Part shown: positions 1 through 5,699 of the stretch, piece by piece
Layout: the number at the start of each line of letters is the position of its first letter
Numbering within the stretch: position 1 is the stretch's first letter
Origin: CANCDA01 sp043757205
GTDB lineage: Bacteria; Pseudomonadota; Gammaproteobacteria; Burkholderiales; Burkholderiaceae_C
Direction: 5' to 3'
DNA: 7,768 bases
NCBI GenBank assembly: GCA_043757205.1
Contig: JAYVPU010000115.1
Location: 1-7,768, forward strand
The notes under the pieces: model-generated
What the model was told of the DNA's origin: nothing
Databases searched by the model: none
What the model saw: the letters and a program-made list of their open reading frames with translations, nothing else
Translations under genes and position numbers: made by a program

Positions 1-789
1 CGGCCAGGACGCATCGCGCAGCGCGCCCTGATCCAGCAGCCAGCGGCCCACACTTTTGTAGGGCTGCTCGTTGGAGCCCGCAAAGGCCACGCGAATCAAA
101 CGCTGCGTGCCATTGGCCTCGGTGACGCGCACGCGCCCCGAGCCCTGAATTTGCAACACCAACGCATCCACCGGGCTGGCCAGGTAGGCAATCTCGCGCC
201 CGCGCAGCAAGGCCTGCACGGCGGGCTGGGTGTCGATTTCCTGGCGCGTGTACCAGGGCTTGCGCTGCGCCAGGTTGGCGGGCGGGCGGTACAGCGGCAC
301 GGCGAACTCAGACGTCGCTATCCGTGAGCCTCCCAGCACCGGCTCGTAGTAGCCGGTGAGCAGGCCTTGCGAATCACCTGCACCGCCTTGCAAGGCATCC
401 ACCCGGTAGGGTTGCAGGCGCGCCATCATCCAGTTGCGTTGCTCGTCGCCTTGCCCCAAGCTCAAGCGCCGAACCTCAGCACACAGGGGTGCAAACGTGG
501 GGCCGGGGCGCTCGCAGCTTTTGAGCCAGGCGTTCCAGGCTTCATGCAAGGGGTCGTCCTGCCAGCCGGGCAACTCGCTCCAGGCGACAGGCGTCCAGCG
601 GCTACGGGCTTGCAAGCGCACCGGGCCTTGCGCGGTAGCGCCTTCAGCTACAGGTGGAAAAGCCGCGGACGTAGGCGCCGTGCTGGGAATCGGAGCGAAC
701 GGCGCCCGCGATTGCAGTGGCACACCCCCGCAGGCCGCCAGCATTCCTACAATGCAGCCCACCCCAACCCATTTCAGGAGATCGTTCAT
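1..789 (-). CDS. mltA: Membrane-bound lytic murein transglycosylase A (MltA), 3' part outside window
   Basis: Outer-membrane lipoprotein that cleaves the MurNAc-GlcNAc glycosidic bond of peptidoglycan, forming 1,6-anhydro ends during wall turnover. The 263 residues in the window begin with a short lipoprotein signal peptide: a hydrophobic stretch ending in lipobox L-A-A-C, with lipidated Cys20. A proline/alanine-rich linker follows to about residue 60, then the MltA domain with its hallmark TGYYEP (145-150) and the IQGSGRV segment (214-220). A PYKSVGRWL stretch (243-251) also fits the family. The C-terminal 3D-like part with the catalytic Asp is beyond position 1; family members are roughly 360-400 residues, so about a third is missing. 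The ATG at 789-787 is the only sensible start: no start codon lies between it and the upstream in-frame stop (forward 811-813), and the signal peptide fits. No strong Shine-Dalgarno precedes it. The start codon overlaps that of the divergent small gene. Confidence 0.93.
   Translation of the reverse strand, partial: MNDLLKWVGVGCIVGMLAACGGVPLQSRAPFAPIPSTAPTSAAFPPVAEGATAQGPVRLQARSRWTPVAWSELPGWQDDPLHEAWNAWLKSCERPGPTFAPLCAEVRRLSLGQGDEQRNWMMARLQPYRVDALQGGAGDSQGLLTGYYEPVLGGSRIATSEFAVPLYRPPANLAQRKPWYTRQEIDTQPAVQALLRGREIAYLASPVDALVLQIQGSGRVRVTEANGTQRLIRVAFAGSNEQPYKSVGRWLLDQGALRDASWP
776..780 (+). promoter_or_regulatory. Shine-Dalgarno of the small membrane protein gene
   Basis: AGGAG lies 7 nt before the ATG at 788. 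It fixes the start of the 48-residue ORF, although longer in-frame readings begin as far upstream as 434. The site sits inside the antisense N-terminal coding region of mltA. Confidence 0.75.
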
Positions 790-934
790 GGGTCTGATTT
801 TGCTTGAAGCGCTAGGCGCACTCGTCCTGCTCGTCGTGATCGTCTGGTGGACCATGTTCTCAGGGCGCGACAAGGGGGAATTGCCTGAGGCAAAACCAGA
901 AACTAAAGCAACCTCAAAACCGCCACAAGGATGA
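788..934 (+). CDS. Small single-pass membrane protein, unknown function
   Basis: Predicted 48-residue protein. Residues about 3-23 form one strongly hydrophobic helix (LILLEALGALVLLVVIVWW), followed by TMFSGRDKGE and a hydrophilic Pro/Lys/Thr-rich tail. By the positive-inside rule the charged tail should be cytoplasmic and the N-terminus outside. It has no lipobox and no clear signal-peptidase site. The start is supported by AGGAG 7 nt upstream. A longer in-frame reading from 434 is open only because it lies antisense to mltA. The gene ends 7 nt before the amidohydrolase start, so the two could be co-transcribed. I believe similar short membrane proteins occur in related bacteria, but I cannot name a family. 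It could be an assembly factor or a membrane anchor; no function is claimed. Confidence 0.72.
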   Translation: MGLILLEALGALVLLVVIVWWTMFSGRDKGELPEAKPETKATSKPPQG

Positions 935-941
935 ACCGACA

Positions 942-1946
942 GTGACCTCATCGCAATTTTCCCCCACACCCCCTCTGGTCATCGACTTTCACGCCCACAT
1001 GCTGGAGCGCGAGGTCTTTGAAGCCTCCACCAACCGCACGGTGTTCACCGGCTTTGGTGCCACCCCGGCGGCGGCCCCACGCCCCGGTGCGGTGAGCCTG
1101 ATGGCACGCATGTTGGACCCGTTGGCCGAGATCGCCGACATGGACGCGCGCGGCATTGACATGGCGGTGGTGACGGCCAGCACGGTGTTGCAAGGCACGT
1201 CGTGGGCCGACCCGCAAACTGACTTGGCACTGTGCCAACGCTGCAATGACCAAGCGGCCGATTGGGTGGCGCAGCACCCAACGCGCTTTATTGGCAGCAT
1301 GGTCTTGCCGATGCAGGACGTGACGCTGGCTTTGGCTGAACTGAAGCGTACTTTTGACATGGGCTTGCGCGTGGTCAACCTGCCCTCCAGCACGCACGGC
1401 GTGTACCTGGGTGAACCGGTGTTTCACCCTTTTTGGGCCGAGGTGCACGCGCGTGGCATCACCGCCTGGATTCACCCCGAAGGGGTGCGCGACCCGTGGT
1501 TTCAACGCTATGCACTGTGGAACTCATTAGGCCAATCCATCGAAGAAGCCAAGTGCATGGCGTCACTGATTTACGAAGGTGTGATGACAACGTTTGCGGG
1601 CATCAAAATCGTGATGGCGCATGGCGGTGGCTACTTCCCGCACTACATGGGGCGGCTAGACCGCAACACCGTCAACCGTCCCGACACCGTGCGCCATATG
1701 GAGGGCAAGACGCCGAGCGACTTCTTGCGCCACTTCTACTACGACTCCTGCGTGTACGACCCCGAAGTGCTCAAGGTGCTGATCCAGCGCGTGGGCGTGG
1801 ATCGCATCGTGATGGGCAGTGACTACCCGGTGGGTGAGCAAGACCCGGTGGCTTGGCTGCGCGGCGCGGGCTTGAGCGGTGATGATTTGGCCGCTGTGGC
1901 CGGGGGGAATGCGGCGCGGTTACTGAACCTTACTCCGGCAACTTGA
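942..1946 (+). CDS. Amidohydrolase family 2 (ACMSD-like) metal-dependent decarboxylase/hydrolase
   Basis: 334-residue cytoplasmic TIM-barrel protein of the amidohydrolase-2 family, which includes 2-amino-3-carboxymuconate-6-semialdehyde decarboxylase (ACMSD) and other non-oxidative decarboxylases. The metal site is complete: IDFHAH gives His17 and His19, AWIHPEG gives His178, MAHGGG gives His227 (the position of the ACMSD catalytic His) and MGSDYP gives Asp294. Length and ligand spacing match bacterial ACMSD closely. No aminocarboxymuconate pathway gene (for example for kynurenine or 2-aminophenol breakdown) is visible nearby, so the real substrate may be another carboxylated aromatic or a ring-cleavage product. 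The start is GTG at 942; AAGG at 927-930 is a somewhat distant Shine-Dalgarno (11 nt), and the nearby ATG at 931 hits a stop after four codons. The last 17 bp overlap the convergent Bug gene. The fold assignment is firm, the reaction is not. Confidence 0.88.
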   Translation: MTSSQFSPTPPLVIDFHAHMLEREVFEASTNRTVFTGFGATPAAAPRPGAVSLMARMLDPLAEIADMDARGIDMAVVTASTVLQGTSWADPQTDLALCQRCNDQAADWVAQHPTRFIGSMVLPMQDVTLALAELKRTFDMGLRVVNLPSSTHGVYLGEPVFHPFWAEVHARGITAWIHPEGVRDPWFQRYALWNSLGQSIEEAKCMASLIYEGVMTTFAGIKIVMAHGGGYFPHYMGRLDRNTVNRPDTVRHMEGKTPSDFLRHFYYDSCVYDPEVLKVLIQRVGVDRIVMGSDYPVGEQDPVAWLRGAGLSGDDLAAVAGGNAARLLNLTPAT

Positions 1947-2904
1947 TCTGCGACTTCTGCGCAACCATTCCCCAACGCGCCAAATCTGAGCTGAGCAACT
2001 GGGCCAGCTCTTGCGCACTGCCACCGGCTGCGGTGACTTGTGTTGCGGCCATTTGTGCGGCGACTTCGGGTAACTTGACGATACGGTTGATCTCCGCCTC
2101 TAGCCGCTGCACCACCTCAGCCGGTGTGCCTGTGGGGGCGAAGATGCCCGTCCAGTAACGAAAGCCCAAATCTGGCAAACCGATTTCGGCCATGGTGGGC
2201 ACGTTGGGCAGGGCGGGCAAGCGCGCGGGTGCCGTCACAGCCAACGCGCGCACATGGCCTGCGGCGATAGCGCGCGTGGCCGGGCCGGTGTCCACCATGG
2301 ACATCAGCAAGTCACCCGCCATCAGCGCGGTGATCGTCTCGCTCATGCTTTTGTACTGGATGAACTCGCCCGGCGTTTCGGTCTTGAGGCGAAACAACTC
2401 GGACGCAAACTGAAACGCCGGGCCCGAGCCGCCGTAGTTGGACTTGGCCGGGTTGGCCTTCATGTAGGCCACCAGTTCCGGCACGCTGGTGATGGGCAAC
2501 TTGGCATTGACCAGCAGCACCAGCGGAAAGGTGGCCACAAGAGAGACCGGCGCAAAATCTTGGGTGGGCGAGTAGCGCAGCTTGGGCACCAGCAGCGGCG
2601 TGAACACCATATTGCCAATGGGGCCGAGCAGCAAGCTATAGCCATCCGCTGGGGCTTTGGCGACGAACTCGGTGGCAATGATGCCGCCCGCACCCACCTT
2701 GTTTTCAACGATGACCGATTGGCCTAGCGCCGTGGACAAACGCGGGCTGATGATGCGCGCCAGCGTGTCCATGCCGCCGCCTGCGCCCTGGCCCACCACC
2801 AGGCGAATGGGCTTGGTGGGGAAGCTCTGCGCGTGCAGGGTTTGCCAAGGCACCAGCAAGGCCAACAACACAAGTGCGAGGGGTGAGATTTTAAAAAAAT
2901 GCAT
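1930..2904 (-). CDS. Bug/TctC-family periplasmic substrate-binding protein
   Basis: 324-residue precursor, the usual size for tripartite tricarboxylate transporter receptors of the Bug family, which are greatly expanded in Burkholderiales. A Sec signal peptide covers residues 1-25 (hydrophobic core LALVLLALLV, cleavage after LHA, mature start QSFPTKPIRLVV). Family signatures follow: the PTKPIRLVVGQGAGGGMDTLAR opening (29-50), VIVENKVGAGGIIATEFVAKAPADGYSLLLG (64-94), and YWTGIFAPTGTPAEVVQRLEAEINRI towards the end. These proteins bind small carboxylates between two lobes. No TctA or TctB membrane subunit is in the window, so it is an orphan receptor here and may deliver to a transporter encoded elsewhere or act in sensing. 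It is divergent from the VOC/ligase operon and convergent with the amidohydrolase. The substrate cannot be read from sequence. Confidence 0.93.
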   Translation of the reverse strand: MHFFKISPLALVLLALLVPWQTLHAQSFPTKPIRLVVGQGAGGGMDTLARIISPRLSTALGQSVIVENKVGAGGIIATEFVAKAPADGYSLLLGPIGNMVFTPLLVPKLRYSPTQDFAPVSLVATFPLVLLVNAKLPITSVPELVAYMKANPAKSNYGGSGPAFQFASELFRLKTETPGEFIQYKSMSETITALMAGDLLMSMVDTGPATRAIAAGHVRALAVTAPARLPALPNVPTMAEIGLPDLGFRYWTGIFAPTGTPAEVVQRLEAEINRIVKLPEVAAQMAATQVTAAGGSAQELAQLLSSDLARWGMVAQKSQIKLPE

Positions 2905-2949
2905 GGGCTATTTTTAAGCCAAGCATCACGCCCGTGGCAGAGGGAAAAC

Positions 2950-2967
2950 CTGCCTTGACAGCGGCAG
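2950..2967. repeat. Short inverted repeat around the -35 box (possible operator)
   Basis: CTGCC (2950-2954) and GGCAG (2963-2967) are inverted 5-bp arms flanking TTGACAGC, so the -35 hexamer sits in the spacer. A protein bound here would cover the promoter. Arms this short can occur by chance. Confidence 0.25.
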
Positions 2968-2983
2968 TCTTATTGGTGACATT
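2955..2983 (+). promoter_or_regulatory. Candidate sigma-70 promoter for the VOC/aacS operon
   Basis: TTGACA at 2955-2960 is a perfect -35 hexamer. With a 17-nt spacer the -10 would be GACATT (2978-2983), only 3 of 6 matches. TGACAT, one base earlier, is equally weak. A good -35 with a poor -10 fits an activator-dependent promoter, but this is prediction only. Confidence 0.38.
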
Positions 2984-3002
2984 GCTCCATCTTTCTTGAT
3001 TT

Positions 3003-3006
3003 GGAG
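3003..3006 (+). promoter_or_regulatory. Shine-Dalgarno that decides the VOC gene start
   Basis: GGAG lies 6 nt before the ATG at 3013. This favours 3013 over the TTG at 3001, which is in frame but would place the ribosome site inside the coding region. Confidence 0.65.
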
Positions 3007-3012
3007 TTGTCG

Positions 3013-3516
3013 ATGGGTCTGCGCTTTATGGAACACATTTTGATCCTCACGCACGACCCCGAGGCCACGCGCGATTGGTTTTGCGACAACCTGGGTTTTC
3101 GCAGCGGCGACCACCCGGACTTTGGCTTCCCCGTGTACTGGCTCTACATCGGCGCGCAAGACGTGCTGCACATCGGCAAGGCGCGCCACTCCGCGCACCA
3201 AGAAAGCTACCTCCAAACCCCGAGCGACCAAGCCGGGCACGACTACTCGGCCGCCGGTGCGCCGGGTTCGGGGCGCATCGACCATGTGTGCTTTAACTGC
3301 GACGGCATCACCGAATTTGTCGAGCGGCTGACGCGCAACGGCATTGCCTTTAGCGAGCGCAAAGCGCACAACTCCGACCTCTACCAACTCTTCATGCGCG
3401 AGCCGATCAACGGCATCAAGGTCGAGCTCAACTTCACCGCTGAAGAAGCGGTGCGCGCAGGGCGCGTGGCCAGCTGGACGGACGCAGGCGCGCGCCCCAC
3501 GGGGCAAGCGGCATGA
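3013..3516 (+). CDS. VOC-superfamily (glyoxalase/bleomycin-resistance/dioxygenase-like) protein
   Basis: 167-residue cytoplasmic protein with the two beta-alpha-beta-beta-beta modules of the vicinal oxygen chelate fold. Module one opens with MEHILILTHDPEATRDWFCDNLGF (6-29) and module two with GRIDHVCFNCDGITEFVERL (87-106). Likely metal ligands are His8, His53 (VLHIGK), His91 (DHVCF) and Glu138 (KVELNF), the expected one-per-strand placement. VOC members include glyoxalase I, extradiol dioxygenases, epimerases and thiol transferases, and the sequence does not say which this is. The tail after about residue 142 is polar and low in structure. The start at 3013 is chosen from the GGAG 6 nt upstream; TTG 3001 and ATG 3028 are alternatives. 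The gene ends in an ATGA overlap with the ligase, so the two are co-translated and probably serve one pathway. Confidence 0.87.
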   Translation: MGLRFMEHILILTHDPEATRDWFCDNLGFRSGDHPDFGFPVYWLYIGAQDVLHIGKARHSAHQESYLQTPSDQAGHDYSAAGAPGSGRIDHVCFNCDGITEFVERLTRNGIAFSERKAHNSDLYQLFMREPINGIKVELNFTAEEAVRAGRVASWTDAGARPTGQAA

Positions 3517-5678
3517 GCGCACCCTATATCCCCCAAATCCGCCTTTACCAAGACTGGCTGCGCGATCAACGAGGCCTGCGCTTTGCCGACTACGACGCGC
3601 TGTGGCGCTGGTCCACCACCGACCTCGACGCTTTCTGGCAAAGCGTGTGGGACTACTTTGACCTGCAGTCCCTCACACCGCATAGCACCGCCTTGGCGCT
3701 CAACCGCATGCCCGGTGCGGTCTGGTTCCCGGGGGCGCAGGTCAACTACGTGCAGCAGGTGTTTCGCCACGTGGCGGCGGCGCACGCCGCAGGCCTGCCC
3801 GCGCTCATCAGCCACAACGAGAAAAGCCTGAGCACAGGCCTGCCCGCGCGTGAGCTGAGCTGGCCCGCTTTGCGCCAGCAAGTCGCCTCGCTGGCCCTGC
3901 ACCTCAAACGTCAAGGCCTGCAACCCGGCGACCGTGTGGCCGCCTACCTGCCCAATATTCCCGAGGCCATGGTGGCCTTTCTGGCGGTGGCCAGTCTGGG
4001 AGCCGTGTGGAGCATTTGCGCGCCCGACATGGGCACGGCCGCCGTGCTGGACCGCTTTCGCCAGATTGAGCCCAAGGTGCTGATCGCTTGCGACGGCGTG
4101 CGCTACGGTGGGCGCGACATGGACCGGCGCGATGTGGTGGCCGAGTTGTGCGCGGCGCTGCCCACGGTCACGCACCTGATCGTGCAAAGCAACTTGGGTT
4201 TGCCTGAGATTGCTATTAAATCAGAAGCTGATTACGCCGAATTTCAAAGGGCTGCCGGTCAAAATGATGCTGAAACGGTGAGCTATGAGCCCCTCTGGCT
4301 GCCGTTTGACCACCCGCTGTGGATCGTCTATTCCAGCGGCACCACCGGCCTGCCCAAACCCATCGTGCACGGCCACGGCGGCAGCATGATCGTGGCGCTG
4401 GCGCTCAAAGTGCTGCACAACGACATTGGCTGTAGCTACGCCGACAACTCACGGGGCGAGCGCTACCACTGGTACAGCTCCACCGGCTGGGTGATGTGGA
4501 ACGCGCAGATGGCCGGCCTGCTCAACGGCACCACCTGCTGCCTATTTGACGGCAACCCCGGCGGGGCCACGGTGGACGCGGCAGGCCAGAAAATCGCGCC
4601 CGACTGGGGCACGCTGTGGCGCTTTGGCGCGGACGTGCGCGCCAGCTTTTTCGGGGCCGGTGCGGCCTTCTTTGCCAACTGCATGAAGGCCGACATTGAC
4701 CTTAGCCAATGCGGCGACCTGAGCCGTGTGCGCGCCCTGGCCAGCACCGGCTCACCACTGAGCGAAGAGGTGCAGAACTGGGGGACGGCGCAGTTTGAAC
4801 GCCTCCATCAGTCAGCCTCCGTTCGGGCTGAGCTTGTCGAAGCCAGTCCTTCGACAAGCTCAGGACGAACGGAAGTAGGCATCTGGTGGTGCAACATCTC
4901 CGGGGGCACTGACTTTGCTGGGGCTTTCATCGGCGGCAATCGCGAACTAATAGCCATCCCCGGTGAAATGCAATGCCGCCTGCTGGGCTGCGCCGTCGAG
5001 GCCTGGAACGAGCAAGGCCAGCCCGTCATCGGCGAGGTCGGCGAATTGGTCTGCACCCAACCCATGCCGTCCATGCCCTTGTACTTTTGGGGCGACACCG
5101 ATGGACGGCGTTATTTGGGCAGCTACTTCGACATGTACCCCGCAGGCCAGGGTCGCCTACCCGGCGGCGGCGATGCAGGCCCCGAGGCCGGGCCGGTCTG
5201 GCGCCACGGCGACTGGCTCAAGCTCATCCCCCACAAAGGCTATAGCAGCTGCGTCATCTATGGCCGCAGTGATGCCACCATCAACCGCCACGGCCTGCGC
5301 ATGGGCACCAGCGAGCTGTACAGCGCCGTCGAAGCCCTGCCCGAAGTGCTGGACGCCATGGTGGTTGATCTGGAGTACCTGGGGCGCGAGAGCTACATGC
5401 CCTTGTTCGTGGTGCTGCGTGAAGGCATCACCCTGGACGCCGCCCTGCGCGCCCAACTCAACACCGCCATAAAAACCGCCTTGTCCCCCCGCTTCGTCCC
5501 CAACGACATCTTTCAAGTGCCCGAAATCCCGCGCACGCTCACCGGCAAGAAGCAGGAACTGCCAATCAAGAAACTGCTGCTAGGCCAACCCATCGACAAG
5601 GTGCTGAACCGTGATGCGATGGCGAACGCGGGGTGTCTGGACTGGTATGTGGCGTTTGCCCGGGCGCGAGCGGCGTAG
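3513..5678 (+). CDS. aacS: Acetoacetate-CoA ligase (acetoacetyl-CoA synthetase), enlarged by internal insertions
   Basis: ATP-dependent acyl-adenylate enzyme that activates acetoacetate, or a similar short keto acid, to its CoA ester in the cytoplasm. Visible motifs are the N-terminal cap region (WFPGAQVNYVQQVF, 71-84), the phosphate-binding YSSGTTGLPKP (273-283), SGGTD (463-467), PMPSMPLYFWGD (517-528), WRHGDWL with Asp567, YGRSDATINRHGLRMG (583-598), and C-terminal PRTLTGKK with the presumed adenylation Lys at 679 or 680. The C-terminal pattern and overall length point to acetoacetate-CoA ligase rather than acetyl-CoA synthetase. At 721 residues it is longer than the roughly 650-660 usual in the family. 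Extra material appears at 436-454 (a hairpin repeat), 544-561 (Gly/Pro-rich) and 228-262 (an AT-richer linker). None breaks the frame or a motif I could check, so the gene looks functional. It starts inside the VOC stop (ATGA), with GGGG at 3501-3504 as a weak ribosome site. Confidence 0.92.
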   Translation: MSAPYIPQIRLYQDWLRDQRGLRFADYDALWRWSTTDLDAFWQSVWDYFDLQSLTPHSTALALNRMPGAVWFPGAQVNYVQQVFRHVAAAHAAGLPALISHNEKSLSTGLPARELSWPALRQQVASLALHLKRQGLQPGDRVAAYLPNIPEAMVAFLAVASLGAVWSICAPDMGTAAVLDRFRQIEPKVLIACDGVRYGGRDMDRRDVVAELCAALPTVTHLIVQSNLGLPEIAIKSEADYAEFQRAAGQNDAETVSYEPLWLPFDHPLWIVYSSGTTGLPKPIVHGHGGSMIVALALKVLHNDIGCSYADNSRGERYHWYSSTGWVMWNAQMAGLLNGTTCCLFDGNPGGATVDAAGQKIAPDWGTLWRFGADVRASFFGAGAAFFANCMKADIDLSQCGDLSRVRALASTGSPLSEEVQNWGTAQFERLHQSASVRAELVEASPSTSSGRTEVGIWWCNISGGTDFAGAFIGGNRELIAIPGEMQCRLLGCAVEAWNEQGQPVIGEVGELVCTQPMPSMPLYFWGDTDGRRYLGSYFDMYPAGQGRLPGGGDAGPEAGPVWRHGDWLKLIPHKGYSSCVIYGRSDATINRHGLRMGTSELYSAVEALPEVLDAMVVDLEYLGRESYMPLFVVLREGITLDAALRAQLNTAIKTALSPRFVPNDIFQVPEIPRTLTGKKQELPIKKLLLGQPIDKVLNRDAMANAGCLDWYVAFARARAA
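4207..4290 (+). repeat. AT-richer patch inside aacS, possible decayed dispersed repeat
   Basis: The first 70 bases are 43 percent GC by count, well below the surrounding gene. The patch encodes the variable linker of about residues 232-258, just before the ATP-binding core. The segment TTGCTATTAAATCAGAAGCT resembles, from memory, an AT-rich repeat often seen between genes in Comamonadaceae. It stays in frame. It could equally be ordinary linker drift. Confidence 0.3.
4819..4872. repeat. REP-like palindromic repeat inserted in frame in aacS
   Basis: Two 24-nt arms (4819-4842 and 4849-4872) are inverted complements with 22 of 24 positions pairing, separated by the 6-nt loop CCAGTC. The core is AGCTTGTCGAAG / CTTCGACAAGCT. 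The element is 54 nt, a multiple of three, and is read through as residues S436-E454 (SVRAELVEASPSTSSGRTE) without a stop. I recognise this core as a high-copy dispersed element of many proteobacterial genomes, including Comamonadaceae, where it is usually intergenic. Only one copy is in this window, so its multicopy nature comes from prior knowledge. Confidence 0.85.
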
Positions 5679-5687
5679 GAGTCAAAC

Positions 5688-5693
5688 TACAAT
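5688..5693 (+). promoter_or_regulatory. -10-like box immediately upstream of purB
   Basis: TACAAT matches the TATAAT consensus at five of six positions and ends 6 nt before the ATG at 5700. Transcription would start at or next to the A of the start codon, giving a leaderless or nearly leaderless mRNA. No good -35 is seen at normal spacing. The nearest purine-rich AGGA (5677-5680) is 19 nt from the ATG, too far for a normal ribosome site. Confidence 0.45.
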
Positions 5694-5699
5694 CCCGGC

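Larger units (their letters stand above)
2905..3012. promoter_or_regulatory. Divergent regulatory region between the Bug gene and the VOC/ligase operon
   Basis: This 108-bp stretch separates two divergent start codons and must carry any dedicated promoter for either side. It contains an exact TTGACA (2955-2960), an inverted repeat around it, a Shine-Dalgarno for the VOC gene, and an A/T-rich run just upstream of the Bug ATG that could act as a minus-strand -10 (AAAAAT, forward 2910-2915). No regulator gene is next to it, so the regulator, if any, is encoded elsewhere. Confidence 0.5.

Noticed and set aside
367..807. 146-residue plus-strand open frame, and the longer in-frame reading from 434 to 787
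   Set aside because: Both are antisense to mltA, whose MltA-domain motifs are clear. Their translations are low-complexity and without recognisable domains. Only the part from 788 with its own ribosome site is retained.
3001..3012. TTG start for the VOC protein, adding four residues
   Set aside because: GGAG at 3003-3006 is correctly spaced for the ATG at 3013 and would be coding if TTG were used.
3381..4187. 268-residue minus-strand open frame across the VOC/aacS junction
   Set aside because: It is antisense to two well-supported genes and has a composition typical of shadow frames.
4819..4872. Reading the aacS hairpin as a transcription terminator or CRISPR-like repeat
   Set aside because: It has no T-tract, is a single copy here, lies inside an intact coding frame, and matches a known dispersed palindrome type.
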